A stretch of DNA of 64,000 nt from Solidesulfovibrio fructosivorans JJ] (lineage in GTDB: Bacteria > Desulfobacterota > Desulfovibrionia > Desulfovibrionales > Desulfovibrionaceae). This document shows positions 39,912 through 48,788 of this stretch, one piece after another. The position numbers were made by a program, and so were the translations under genes. Position 1 is the stretch's first letter. Every line of letters starts with the position of its first letter. Location: contig NZ_AECZ01000001.1 of assembly GCF_000179555.1 (NCBI RefSeq), positions 124,001-188,000 on the forward strand, in the 5' to 3' direction. Under the pieces are notes generated by a model, which did not search any database, was not told the DNA's origin, and saw only the letters and a program-made list of their open reading frames with translations.

Positions 39912-40291
39912 GCATCACCCTGGACACGCTGCCCCTGCCGGACGACTGCCTGTGGCAAAACGAATTCGACGCGCTGCCCATGGCCGTGGCCACGGCGCGG
40001 ACCCTGTCCGGCCGGCTGGTCGTGTCCGAGACGGCGCTCGCCGCCGGCCGGCCCATTGACCTGGGCGGCGACGACGCCTGGATCGTCCGGTCCGATCTGC
40101 TCACGCTCCATGGCTGGGCATCCACTCCCGGTTGGTCCGGCACGCTGAGGCTCCATGACGGCCGCGCGTTTTCGGTCCGCTTCCGCACCCAGGAAGAAAA
40201 GGCCGTCGAAACGGCGCAGGTGCGCGACACGGCCGATCCGGCCGGCGACGACCGCTACCAGCTCGTGACGTTGCGCCTGGAGACCTGTTGA
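39908..40291 (+). CDS. Tail protein, unassigned
   Basis: 127 residues, overlapping the tape measure end by 4 bases. Strand-rich, with no motif I recognise. Its place right after the tape measure suggests a distal tail component. Confidence 0.6.
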   Translation: MSITLDTLPLPDDCLWQNEFDALPMAVATARTLSGRLVVSETALAAGRPIDLGGDDAWIVRSDLLTLHGWASTPGWSGTLRLHDGRAFSVRFRTQEEKAVETAQVRDTADPAGDDRYQLVTLRLETC

Positions 40292-41163
40292 TGGGCGCGG
40301 CCAAACAAACCATGCTGGTGCGTGTCGGCAAGGACACGGACTGCCCGACGTCGCTCCTGGAATTCCCCAAGCAGGACGTGGACCCGGGCGAGGCCGTGAC
40401 CATCCGCGTCTGGGCTCCCGATCCGGCGCTTTTGACCGGCCTGCGCCTGGACGCCGGGCTGACCTCCCTCGGCACGGGGAGCCCCAACGTCTGGCCCGGG
40501 CAGACCACCTGCAAGTATTTCGACTTTGAGGGCGACAATGAGGCCCAGCGGTTCGACTACCCCGTCACCGGCGTCTCGCGCGTCATCGCCTTCTCGCCGC
40601 TCTACGGCATTTCGGATGCCGGCGGCATCACCACACTGGCCCCGGCCGGGGCGGACATCACCGGGCTTTTCCACCGACGCGGCTATGCCTGTCTGGTCCC
40701 GGCCGCCGGCCTGCCCAAACTCTACGGCACGGTGCATGCCGTGGGCGTTCGCGCGCCGTACTGCCGGGAATGGGCCTGGACCTCGCCGGCCGATCCGCGC
40801 GGCGCGCAGTGGTTCTTTCTCTGGGAGGACGGCGAGCTTACGCACCGCTTTTCCCTGACCCTGTCCGAGGACCCCGACGACACGTCCATCTGTTTCACGG
40901 ACATCAAGATCCGGGTCATCGACCGCCGCACGGCCGGGGCCGTGCTCGGCGCGAATGTGGTGCTGGGCGGCGTCAGCGTCGGCCAGACCGACCAGCGCTA
41001 CGGCTTCGTCAAGGTGTTCCGCCATCTCTCCGGAACGTTTCCCATCGTGGTGACCAAGGCCGGCTACACGGCGTCCAACGCGGACAGCTACACTGACAAC
41101 GACCGCATCACCATCCCGCCGGCCGGCGGGGAAGTGCGCGTGAAAATCGGGGGCTACGCATGA
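40291..41163 (+). CDS. Tail-tip protein with PEGA-like C-terminal domain
   Basis: 290 residues. The first 190 residues are paralogous to the next gene: QTMLV, VDPGEAV, (W/Y)PGQT, CREW(A/R)WT and WFFL occur in both, in order. The C-terminal 90 residues form a separate small domain, IKIRVIDRRTAGAVLGANV, then GTFPIVVTKAGYTA, like a carboxypeptidase-regulatory or PEGA Ig-type fold used for surface binding. It overlaps the next gene by 4 bases. A role at the tail tip is inferred from position. Confidence 0.6.
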   Translation: MGAAKQTMLVRVGKDTDCPTSLLEFPKQDVDPGEAVTIRVWAPDPALLTGLRLDAGLTSLGTGSPNVWPGQTTCKYFDFEGDNEAQRFDYPVTGVSRVIAFSPLYGISDAGGITTLAPAGADITGLFHRRGYACLVPAAGLPKLYGTVHAVGVRAPYCREWAWTSPADPRGAQWFFLWEDGELTHRFSLTLSEDPDDTSICFTDIKIRVIDRRTAGAVLGANVVLGGVSVGQTDQRYGFVKVFRHLSGTFPIVVTKAGYTASNADSYTDNDRITIPPAGGEVRVKIGGYA

Positions 41164-42401
41164 GCGCGGTGCAAACCATGCTGGTCCCGTTCTCCTCCTC
41201 CGGCCAGGAAAACGGCGGCGTCAAAATCGAGGTGACGGCGCAAACCGTGGACCCGGGCGAGGCGGTGCGGCTCTACCTCTGGGGCGCGTCCCCCGACGCT
41301 CTGGCCGGCTACTCCCTGACCCAGGGCGCGGACGGGCTCGGCGCCGGAACGCTGCGCCAATACCCGGGCCAGACCGAGGCGCGCCTGTTCGACCTGGACG
41401 GCACGGACGGCCTGAAATCCTTCGACTGGCCGGTGGTGCGGCTCCTGACCGTGGTCGCGGCGGGGCACTGTTTCGTCGTGGACGGCAATGATGTGAGTGT
41501 CGTCGCCCTGCCCGGAGAGGATGTGACGCGGTTCTTCCGGCTTTCGGGCAATGCCCTGGCCCCGGCGGAAAACGCGCCGAAGCTGGCGGGGTCGGTCCTG
41601 GCCACGGCCGCGCGTTCGGCCTGGTGCCGGGAATGGCGCTGGACCACCCCGGCCAAGCCGGCGGCCGGGTTCCCGGCCGGCACCTGCACCGACGACGAGG
41701 ACGACCGCGACGACACGGCCTACTGGTTTTTCCTGCTGCGCTGGGGCGTGTTGCGGGAAGAATTTTCCATGGAGCTTGCCTGGAACGATACATACCGGGA
41801 TGAAACAAGCGAAGAAGAAGGAGAAGATGAAGACACTTACGCTGTCGTTTTCTGTATAGACACGACGGGGTCGATGTCTGGAGCCATTGAGTCCGTTGTC
41901 GAAGCCCTTGGAGCTTTTTTGAACGAAGCGTCAAGCATGTACCTTAACATAGGTGTTGTGACGTTTGGAGATGAAGTTCCGTATCGACGGAAATTGGATA
42001 TTACCAACAATATCGATATTGTATCAACGTTTTTATCGAGTCTCGAAGGGTTCGGTGGCGCGGACGGCAAGGAAAACCAGCTGGACGCTATCCGGACAGC
42101 ATGCGGAATGTTCGCAGGATACAACAAGAGAGCAATTTGCCTCATAACGGACATTGATTACCACATTGCTGGGGACGGTGGGGATTCGGAAACGGAAGCC
42201 ACTCCTGATATCGTCAATGCAAAATTGGCGGAATACAATGCGAATCTTTTTATAGCTTGTTATGATACCTACGTGACTGGAGAGGGTACAAGCGAAACCA
42301 TACACCCCTATAATCTCCTTACCATGACGTGGATAGGCGACCTAGAAGATATTATGACGGTATTGACGAACAACCTTGTCCGAGAATTGGAGAAAATGTG
42401 A
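41160..42401 (+). CDS. Tail-tip protein with C-terminal von Willebrand factor A domain
   Basis: 413 residues. Residues 1-205 are a diverged copy of the N-terminal domain of the preceding protein. From about residue 225 a complete VWA-like domain follows: VVFCIDTTGSMSGAIESV with a MIDAS-type DxTxS, then LNIGVVTFGD, KENQLDAIRTACG and AICLITDIDYHI. An acidic hinge (SEEEGEDEDTY) joins them. The DNA of the VWA part (about 41790-42400) is near 43 percent GC by eye against about 65 in the flanks, so the domain came from elsewhere. It may bind a host surface ligand with a metal ion. Confidence 0.8.
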   Translation: MSAVQTMLVPFSSSGQENGGVKIEVTAQTVDPGEAVRLYLWGASPDALAGYSLTQGADGLGAGTLRQYPGQTEARLFDLDGTDGLKSFDWPVVRLLTVVAAGHCFVVDGNDVSVVALPGEDVTRFFRLSGNALAPAENAPKLAGSVLATAARSAWCREWRWTTPAKPAAGFPAGTCTDDEDDRDDTAYWFFLLRWGVLREEFSMELAWNDTYRDETSEEEGEDEDTYAVVFCIDTTGSMSGAIESVVEALGAFLNEASSMYLNIGVVTFGDEVPYRRKLDITNNIDIVSTFLSSLEGFGGADGKENQLDAIRTACGMFAGYNKRAICLITDIDYHIAGDGGDSETEATPDIVNAKLAEYNANLFIACYDTYVTGEGTSETIHPYNLLTMTWIGDLEDIMTVLTNNLVRELEKM

Positions 42402-43393
42402 TGCTTGTATCCTCCGAAATCATCATCCGCAAAAGCGCGGTCGTCACCGACACCGCGTCGAACGGCGGCCGCATGAGCAAGCACGCCGTCACGTCGGGCG
42501 CGAACCGCAATTTCCTGCGCGACTGGACCCTGGCCGAGGCGCAAAACGGCGGCACGATGTATCGCAAGTTCTTCCTGCACGCGGCCAATGCCGACGGCCT
42601 GACCTATTCGCAAGCCGGCCTGCACCTGCTCGCGCCCTCGGCTGCGGACGAACGGGTGGCGCTTTTCGCGGGCATGGCCACGGACACCCAGGCCGACCTT
42701 TCCGTCAGCCCGACGACCTACGGCGCGGGGACGTTGCAGGCGGCCGTGGCCGCCGGGGCCACGACTTTCGCCGTGGCGCTCAAGGACACGGACCTCCTCT
42801 ATTTTCACGACGGCGACACGGTGTGTCTCTACCAGGCCGGCGCGGCCACGGACGGCAGCGAAGACGTCTACGAATACCATGACAATATCACCGTTTCCCA
42901 TGCGGCCGGCGTGGACACCATCACCCTGGCCGACGGCGACATGGCGGCCAATGCCTACGCCGCCGGGGACGGCTGCGCCTCGGTGCTGCAATGCGGCGAT
43001 ATCGCTCCGACCGTGGCCATGACGGCAATGACGTCGGCCGCCGGCATTGTGGACGTGTCCGGCATCACGCCCGACGCCATCGCCGGGATCGACCACACGG
43101 TCACGATCACCTTCACCTCGGCCACGGCTTTCTCGGCCGTCTCGGACGTGCTCGGCGCGTTGGGGGCCGGGACCATTGGCAATGCCTTCGCGCCGACCAA
43201 CGCCGATTTCACGCGGCCCTATTTCACCATCGCGGCCAGCGTCTGGAGCGGCACGTTCGCGGCCGGGGACATCGTAACGCTCGGCCAGACGGCGGCGGCC
43301 GCCGCGTTCTGGATGCGGTCCGTGCTGCCGGCCGGGGCGGCCCCGTTTTCCGGCGACGCCTTCGGCCTGCGCGCCATCGGCGGCAGCAACTAG
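42401..43393 (+). CDS. Tail protein, unassigned
   Basis: 330 residues, sharing a base with the previous stop (TGATG). Rich in alanine, threonine and beta-type segments such as VDTITLADGDMAANAYAAG and DIAPTVAMTAMTSAAG. Typical of fibrous distal tail proteins, but no family recognised. Confidence 0.6.
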   Translation: MLVSSEIIIRKSAVVTDTASNGGRMSKHAVTSGANRNFLRDWTLAEAQNGGTMYRKFFLHAANADGLTYSQAGLHLLAPSAADERVALFAGMATDTQADLSVSPTTYGAGTLQAAVAAGATTFAVALKDTDLLYFHDGDTVCLYQAGAATDGSEDVYEYHDNITVSHAAGVDTITLADGDMAANAYAAGDGCASVLQCGDIAPTVAMTAMTSAAGIVDVSGITPDAIAGIDHTVTITFTSATAFSAVSDVLGALGAGTIGNAFAPTNADFTRPYFTIAASVWSGTFAAGDIVTLGQTAAAAAFWMRSVLPAGAAPFSGDAFGLRAIGGSN

Positions 43394-43405
43394 GAGGATG
43401 CGGGC

Positions 43406-43840
43406 ATGGCCATCACCGTCGCGCCCTATGCCGGGGCACTGAAACATTTGCTCTCCGGCGTGAGCTGGGAAACGGACACCGTCAAACTGGCGCTGCTGGG
43501 TTCCGGCTACACCTTTGACGTCGCCCATGCCGTTTTCGCCGACGTGTCGGCAAGCGAGATCGCGGGCACCAACTACAGCCCCGGCGGCCAGGCGCTTTCC
43601 GGCAAGGCGGCGACCCCGGATGGCGCGGGCGGCGTGACGCTCACGGCCGACAATGTGGTGTTCGCCGCGCTGACGGCCAGCGACATGGGCCATGCCGTGC
43701 TCTACATCGCCGGCACGGTGGGTGTCCTGACTGATCCGCTCCTGGCCCATATCGGCTTCGGCACAAATCCGGTCGACGTCTCGGCCGAGGATTTTCCCGT
43801 CAACTGGCGCAGCGCGGTATTCGTCATCGCCGCGTCGTAG
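43406..43840 (+). CDS. Phage tail-associated protein, unassigned
   Basis: 144 residues. The opening ALKHLLSGVSWETDTVKLALL and DVSASEIAGTNYSPGG follow a pattern common in short phage structural proteins of unknown function. Preceded by an AGGA site. Confidence 0.6.
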   Translation: MAITVAPYAGALKHLLSGVSWETDTVKLALLGSGYTFDVAHAVFADVSASEIAGTNYSPGGQALSGKAATPDGAGGVTLTADNVVFAALTASDMGHAVLYIAGTVGVLTDPLLAHIGFGTNPVDVSAEDFPVNWRSAVFVIAAS

Positions 43841-43849
43841 GAGACACCC

Positions 43850-44209
43850 ATGGCAGTCACCAAAACCGCACGCACGCTTCAGGCCCCGGCGACCAATGCG
43901 GCCGGGGCCAGCACGACCGGCTCCGCGATCGATCTGACCACAGCGCTCGGACTCTCGGGCACGCTGCAAATCACCAACGGGAGCACGGCCCCGACGGTCG
44001 CGTGTACGGCCTACATCGACGTCAGCAACGACGCCGGCACGACCTGGCGGCAATGGCTGGCCATCACGGCCGGGCTGACGGCTTCGACGGCGTACACCTA
44101 TCCTTTTTCGCTGCCGGCCGAGATCCTGTACGCTCGGGCGCGATTTGGCGGCAATACGGGCCAGGGCGTGACCGTGGAATGTCTGGGCCACGAGCTGACG
44201 AGCGTGTAG
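43850..44209 (+). CDS. Phage tail-associated protein, unassigned
   Basis: 119 residues, threonine- and alanine-rich and strand-like (LQITNGSTAPTVACTAYIDV, then SNDAGTTWRQWLAI). It sits between the small tail gene and the large LamG-hub protein. No family recognised. Confidence 0.55.
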   Translation: MAVTKTARTLQAPATNAAGASTTGSAIDLTTALGLSGTLQITNGSTAPTVACTAYIDVSNDAGTTWRQWLAITAGLTASTAYTYPFSLPAEILYARARFGGNTGQGVTVECLGHELTSV

Positions 44210-44212
44210 TCC

Positions 44213-46387
44213 ATGTCCGGCGTCTGGCAATGCCGTCCCCCGCTAGGGACGCCCATAGACTGGAGCAATCCGCTCACGCGGGGGCTGGCGACGTTCATCG
44301 ACGCGGCCGGAGACCGCGTGAACGGCGCGCCGCTCACGCTCATGGGCGCGGCCGTCAAGCGCGAGGACGGCGCCATCTATTCCCCCGGCGGATCGAGCGA
44401 TGGGGCATACGTTCCGTTCGCCCCGGGTTTGCTCAATGTCGGCCTCGACGCGACGATCATTCTTTTTGCCAGGGTAACGGCGCTGGTGAACACGTCCGCC
44501 CTGGTTTCCGTCCCGCACAACGCGAGTTGGTCCAGTCCCTGGGGCGCTTTAACCTTGCAGCGCAACGGCACAAACTCGGCCTTGCGATTCACTGTGGGCG
44601 ACACTTCCTACGGCGGCGTGGATTCGGTCAGCGGCTTTTTCTATGTAGAAGACGACGTGAGTTGCTATGCCGTTTCGAGGGAAAACAGCGATGTTTTCTT
44701 TTATAAAAACGGGATAGGGTACGCCGCCGGCACTACCGAAGGCGTCGGCTTGAGCAATCGTTCGCCCAATTTTGCGAACAGGCAACGCATCACGATTGCG
44801 AATCGTTGCAGCACCGCTCCCGGGGAAGCCGCCGGGGGCATTTTTCTGCCGGCCCTCATCTACCCAAACAGGGCCTTATCGATCGAAGAACTCAACGCGA
44901 TCCGAGCCAACCCCTGGCAGTTGTACGCGCCACGCCGCACGGTATTCTTCTTTTCGGAATCCTCTCCGGAGGTCGCGGCCGGTCCGGCGACATTGTCCTT
45001 CTTGCTACCTACGCCTCTGGTCCCGGTGGCCACGCGCGGCACGTCCCGCCGATGGTCGGTCAAGCGGCTGATCCCGGTCGGCCGGGACCTCGCCGTGCGT
45101 CATCTGGCCCCGGGCGTGGTGGCCGATTACGCGGCCGCGCACAGCGTGGCCGGATGGGTACGGCGGTCCTTCGCCGCCGCCCATGCCGTGCCGTCCATGG
45201 TGGCCGGGGTGTTTCGCGCGCGCCATGCCGTGCTCGAGGTCAACCCGGCCAGCCGCCAGTGGACGTCGCGCCACGGCATCCCGGCCGACACGGCCATCTT
45301 TCGGCCGGCGTCCTGGTCGGCCGTGTTCGACGACGACGGCTCGTCCCTGGACCTCTCCGGCGCAAACATCACCGGGGACCGCGAATCCTATGCCTGGAGC
45401 GTGGACCTGACCTTGCCCGACGCCGAGGCCTGGGCCGACTGCACGCCCGGACGCCGGCTGACGCTGACCGTCTCGGGCCAACCCTTCGCCCTGGTCCTCG
45501 AGGGCCGGACCCGGGACCGCGCCGCGACCTCCGCCGAATGGACGGCCACGGCCCGTACCGTCTCGTGCCTGCTGGGCGAACCCTACGCCGCCGCATTGTC
45601 GCAGTCCTGGCCGGAGACGACCGCCAGCCGGGCCGCGTCCGAGTTGGCCGGGCTGGCCGGGCTGTCCTGCTCATGGGAGGTTTGCGACTGGACGTTGCCC
45701 GCCGGCAGGCTGACGGCGGACGCCGAGACGCCGGCCTCGGTGCTGTCCCGGTTGGCGCAAAGCTGCGGCGGTATGCTGCAACCCGATCCGGCCGGCGGCG
45801 TGACGGTGCGCTACCGCTACCCGGTCGGCGTGACCGAATACGCGGACGCCGCGCCCCGGGCCGTGCTCACCGCCGCCGACGCCGTGTTGACGCTCTCCGA
45901 AACATTCAGCGCCCAGCCCGGCTACGACGCGGTCACGGTGGTGGACAACCGGGCGGCGGCGGACGGCTGCCTGACCTGGGAGCTGGACGACGACCGCAAC
46001 GCCGGCCGCGACACGTTCCCGCCCGGGAGCCCTTGCTATTTCCGCGTGTACCACGAGGTGGACTACGCCGTGCGCGCCACCTCTGGCACACTGGAACGGA
46101 TTGCCGTGGACGAGATGGAGCGCCTGACCGAGACGGTCGGTTTCGACGACGAGGACACGGCGGACCTGGACAAGCTGGTGGCGGCCGTGGATGCGGTCGT
46201 GTGGTGGGGGACGGACCTTGGAGCCGTCGCGCCCAACGGCGGCGCGAACGTGCTGCTGTCCGGCGGCGCGGGGTTTTCCGTGGCCGAGATCACCTACCGG
46301 ACGCGCTACGACGTGTGGAAGCTGGTCCCGGCGGCGCTCGGCGAGGCGTTCCCGGTCATGCTCGAACTGGCGGAGGTAAGCGCATGA
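44213..46387 (+). CDS. LamG-type domain fused to a tail-hub-like protein
   Basis: 724 residues. Residues about 1-245 form a concanavalin/LamG-like domain, ending in the typical LSIEELNAIRANPWQLYAP. A linker with repeated AAAHSV/AAAHAV and RH(A/G) motifs follows. The C-terminal 400 residues have RDRAATSAEWTATARTVSCL, GVTVRYRYPVG and EITYRTRYDVWKL, like baseplate/tail-hub proteins. It probably combines carbohydrate binding with a structural hub. The DNA around 44600-44760 is less GC-rich than the flanks, again suggesting module exchange. Confidence 0.6.
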   Translation: MSGVWQCRPPLGTPIDWSNPLTRGLATFIDAAGDRVNGAPLTLMGAAVKREDGAIYSPGGSSDGAYVPFAPGLLNVGLDATIILFARVTALVNTSALVSVPHNASWSSPWGALTLQRNGTNSALRFTVGDTSYGGVDSVSGFFYVEDDVSCYAVSRENSDVFFYKNGIGYAAGTTEGVGLSNRSPNFANRQRITIANRCSTAPGEAAGGIFLPALIYPNRALSIEELNAIRANPWQLYAPRRTVFFFSESSPEVAAGPATLSFLLPTPLVPVATRGTSRRWSVKRLIPVGRDLAVRHLAPGVVADYAAAHSVAGWVRRSFAAAHAVPSMVAGVFRARHAVLEVNPASRQWTSRHGIPADTAIFRPASWSAVFDDDGSSLDLSGANITGDRESYAWSVDLTLPDAEAWADCTPGRRLTLTVSGQPFALVLEGRTRDRAATSAEWTATARTVSCLLGEPYAAALSQSWPETTASRAASELAGLAGLSCSWEVCDWTLPAGRLTADAETPASVLSRLAQSCGGMLQPDPAGGVTVRYRYPVGVTEYADAAPRAVLTAADAVLTLSETFSAQPGYDAVTVVDNRAAADGCLTWELDDDRNAGRDTFPPGSPCYFRVYHEVDYAVRATSGTLERIAVDEMERLTETVGFDDEDTADLDKLVAAVDAVVWWGTDLGAVAPNGGANVLLSGGAGFSVAEITYRTRYDVWKLVPAALGEAFPVMLELAEVSA

Positions 46388-46713
46388 GACTCACGGTGAC
46401 GCGCGGCGACGGGGTATCCCCCGCGCCGGACGAATTGACGGCGGAGCTGGCCTGCTCCGAAGCCCCGGCCACCCAGGCCGGGCGCAATTACCTGGACGAG
46501 TACGGCCAGGACGCGGCCGAGGTCGACGTCACGTGCATGCCCGAGTCGTCCGTGGGCGTGCTCCTGCCCGGTGAACTGGTGGAGATCGACGACGGCCCGG
46601 CGGCGGAAACCTGGCGGGCCACGGTGACCGGCATCGAAATCACCCTTGCCGTGGCCGATTCCGGCGCGGCAACGCTGACGCAAACCCTGACCGTGGAGCG
46701 TCCCCTTGAGTAA
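46384..46713 (+). CDS. Small tail protein, unassigned
   Basis: 109 residues, overlapping the hub gene by 4 bases. Acidic, strand-rich. It ends in overlap with the next gene. Confidence 0.6.
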   Translation: MRLTVTRGDGVSPAPDELTAELACSEAPATQAGRNYLDEYGQDAAEVDVTCMPESSVGVLLPGELVEIDDGPAAETWRATVTGIEITLAVADSGAATLTQTLTVERPLE

Positions 46714-46978
46714 CGCCCTGGCCCAACTGCGCCGCGTGGTCGCGCCGGCCCCTCGCCGTCGCGCCGCCACCATTGTCCGCATCCTGGCCGGCGGCCGGGT
46801 GGAGCTGGCCGTGGCGGCCGACACGTCCGGCACGGCGTCCACGGCCGGGGCGACCGCCGCCCGACCGGAGGTCTACTGCGGCGTGACCGTATCGGTCGGC
46901 GACCGGGTGCTTGTCGAGGGCGACCGGGTGATCAGCCGGCTGGCCCGGGAGGCGGGGAGGGCGGTAAGGATCAAATAG
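46706..46978 (+). CDS. Small tail-end protein, unassigned
   Basis: 90 residues from a TTG that overlaps the previous gene by 8 bases. The pattern RAATIVRILAGGRVELAV ... YCGVTVSVGDRVLVEGDRVI looks like an OB-type small barrel. It closes the plus-strand late operon. Confidence 0.55.
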   Translation: MSNALAQLRRVVAPAPRRRAATIVRILAGGRVELAVAADTSGTASTAGATAARPEVYCGVTVSVGDRVLVEGDRVISRLAREAGRAVRIK

Positions 46979-47303
46979 CCCCTTCACTGGCCGTTCCCCA
47001 TCAAAGGGCGCGGACATCCCCTCGAGCAATGGCGGAATCCGGCTCCTGTTCGGGAACCACATGCTTCGGGAAGCGGTGCTACGAATACACCGCACAATTT
47101 GGCGCGTTGCCAGACTCCAGTTCGATGTTTCATCGGGGGTGCGGCCGCGCGCGATCGTGCAACTGGTGAGCGTGCCGTGTGCTGTGGCGCAACGGCCGGT
47201 TCGTGCTGCCATGAGTCTGCCTGGGGGCCAGCCTCTGCCGACGGACCAGTCGATGCCGGCCCACATGAAGGACGGGCAATCTCGTTCAGCGTTGGAGCAA
47301 ACA
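46979..47303. other. Non-coding junction between tail operon and cargo
   Basis: Open frames exist on both strands but have poor coding character, and no ribosome site or family match. Composition falls sharply at about 47300, where the AT-rich cargo begins. No clear terminator is seen. Confidence 0.4.
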
Positions 47304-48155
47304 CTAATAAAACAACACTTGAACATCCTGAGATAATTTTTCTTTGGGAGAGGCGTCTGTGACTACACGATCCGGAAACATTTTAGACAACTCACCCTGG
47401 ATGCTTTTGACAATATTTTCCCCTCGTTTATCATATATTATACGGATTGTGTTTTTGGCCATTTTGTCTCCTGACTCTTCAAGGGAGGAAAGGATATTCG
47501 AAGACTGAAACCCCTGCTTTGTCAATAAAGATGTGGCAGACTGTGAGTCTGTTAATTGTCCATCAACATGATATACAAAGACTTTGTAGTTCGAATTGCT
47601 TGCAATTTCATTAAGTTGGGCTACAGCGGTCTGTATTTTTTTATCTGTGCCGGACTGTTCAAGGCCTTGCGCTGTTGACTTTGTTAAACTAGAGGTGACG
47701 TCCAGTTGACGCTTGGCACTACTAATCTTGCCATCAATATTCTGAAGGGATTCTTCTATTTCTTTTGTTTTTTTGTTTAAGGTCATAGACAACTTGCCTA
47801 TAGTCGATTTTGTTTCATCGTCAAATGCCTCTATCGAACTCCTTATTTTCTCCATTCTTTTATGGGCATCTTCTGCGGCTATTTCAGCTTTAAGAGCGGC
47901 ATTTGATGCTTGTAGTGTTGCAGTTTCAATCCCAGACATTCTTTCTTTCATCATGCTTGTGAAGATTTCTTTCACCATGAATGTCAATCCAAATAAAGAA
48001 ATGATCGTAACAACAATACCCCATAATTTGAATTTTTTAAACGCCCAATTTTCTATGTCATATTTGATTTCCTCCAGTATTTTAACTCTAAGGACACGTT
48101 CATATTCATCGAGTGACATTCCAATTCTTTTTTCTTGATCGTTAGCCTCGGACAT
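47304..48155 (-). CDS. Membrane-anchored coiled-coil protein of unknown function
   Basis: 283 residues, AT-rich DNA. A membrane helix lies near residues 45-68 (LWGIVVTIISLFGLTFMV). Residues about 70-165 are a coiled coil (AALKAEIAAEDAHKRMEKI). The C-terminal part (NYKVFVYHVDGQLTDSQSA, then RIIYDKRGENIV) is a small alpha/beta domain. It is the first cargo gene after the tail operon; a role in phage exclusion is possible but unproved. Confidence 0.7.
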   Translation of the reverse strand: MSEANDQEKRIGMSLDEYERVLRVKILEEIKYDIENWAFKKFKLWGIVVTIISLFGLTFMVKEIFTSMMKERMSGIETATLQASNAALKAEIAAEDAHKRMEKIRSSIEAFDDETKSTIGKLSMTLNKKTKEIEESLQNIDGKISSAKRQLDVTSSLTKSTAQGLEQSGTDKKIQTAVAQLNEIASNSNYKVFVYHVDGQLTDSQSATSLLTKQGFQSSNILSSLEESGDKMAKNTIRIIYDKRGENIVKSIQGELSKMFPDRVVTDASPKEKLSQDVQVLFY

Positions 48156-48359
48156 GGTGATCTTCCTTTGTTAAGTTTTGTTTCTTAAATAAACTCTGAT
48201 AATAAGTTAGTTGTGGTGGTGCTGGTGTATGAGCCTCCACGAGGAGGATACCACTGTCGGATATTATATCAACTATAAAATATAAAAATACAATAAAAAA
48301 ATCAGCAAACGATTACAAATAGATATCAAAACGAGACAAGGGCGTGTGGGAAGGTTGGC
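48156..48359. other. Cargo boundary with hairpin and an 18-base repeat
   Basis: This AT-rich gap contains GTGGTGGTGCTGGTGTAT (48213-48230), present again with one change at 55541-55558, followed by a hairpin CCTCC-ACGA-GGAGG (48234-48247). No gene is seen. Confidence 0.45.
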
Positions 48360-48788
48360 TTATTGACCGATGGTCCGCTGGATGCGGATGACGACACCAT
48401 CAAAATCCTGACGCAACTCATGTTCCCAGATACGTAGCACCTGCCAGCCGGCCGCTGCCAGTTGTGCAGTGACCTCGGCATCACGGGAGACGTTGCGGGA
48501 AATCTTTCTTTCCCAGAAATCATGATTTGTTTTCGGCATCCGGAAATGTTCCGGACAGCGATGCCAGAAGCAGCCATCGACAAAGATGGCAAGCCGGCGT
48601 GAGACGAAAACGATGTCGGGCCTTCCGGGCAGATTGTGCCCGATGCGGTAACGGAGGCCGAGGCTCCAAAGCTTTTTCCGGAGCAGTAATTCGGGCTTTG
48701 TGTTCCTGCCCTTGTTGGCGGCCATGCAACGCCGGCGCTGTTCCTCTGTGAGGACATCGGTCCGTTCGTCGCTTTCGGCCACGGTCAT
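48360..48788 (-). CDS. vsr: Very-short-patch repair endonuclease
   Basis: 142 residues, the usual Vsr length. Motifs are complete: KGRNTKPELLLRKKLWSLGL, LPGRPDIVF, IFVDGCFWHRCPEHF and PKTNHDFWERKI. It nicks beside T:G mismatches left by deamination of 5-methylcytosine, so it is the usual partner of m5C methyltransferases. The start overlaps the end of the nuclease-like gene as ATGA, so the three genes form one unit. Confidence 0.95.
   Translation of the reverse strand: MTVAESDERTDVLTEEQRRRCMAANKGRNTKPELLLRKKLWSLGLRYRIGHNLPGRPDIVFVSRRLAIFVDGCFWHRCPEHFRMPKTNHDFWERKISRNVSRDAEVTAQLAAAGWQVLRIWEHELRQDFDGVVIRIQRTIGQ

Noticed and set aside
40291-42401. Paralogous tail genes considered as a diversity-generating retroelement target
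   Set aside because: No reverse transcriptase or template repeat is present; the difference is whole-domain exchange.
46984-47304. 106-codon minus-strand frame between tail and cargo
   Set aside because: Low-complexity product, no ribosome site and no family resemblance.
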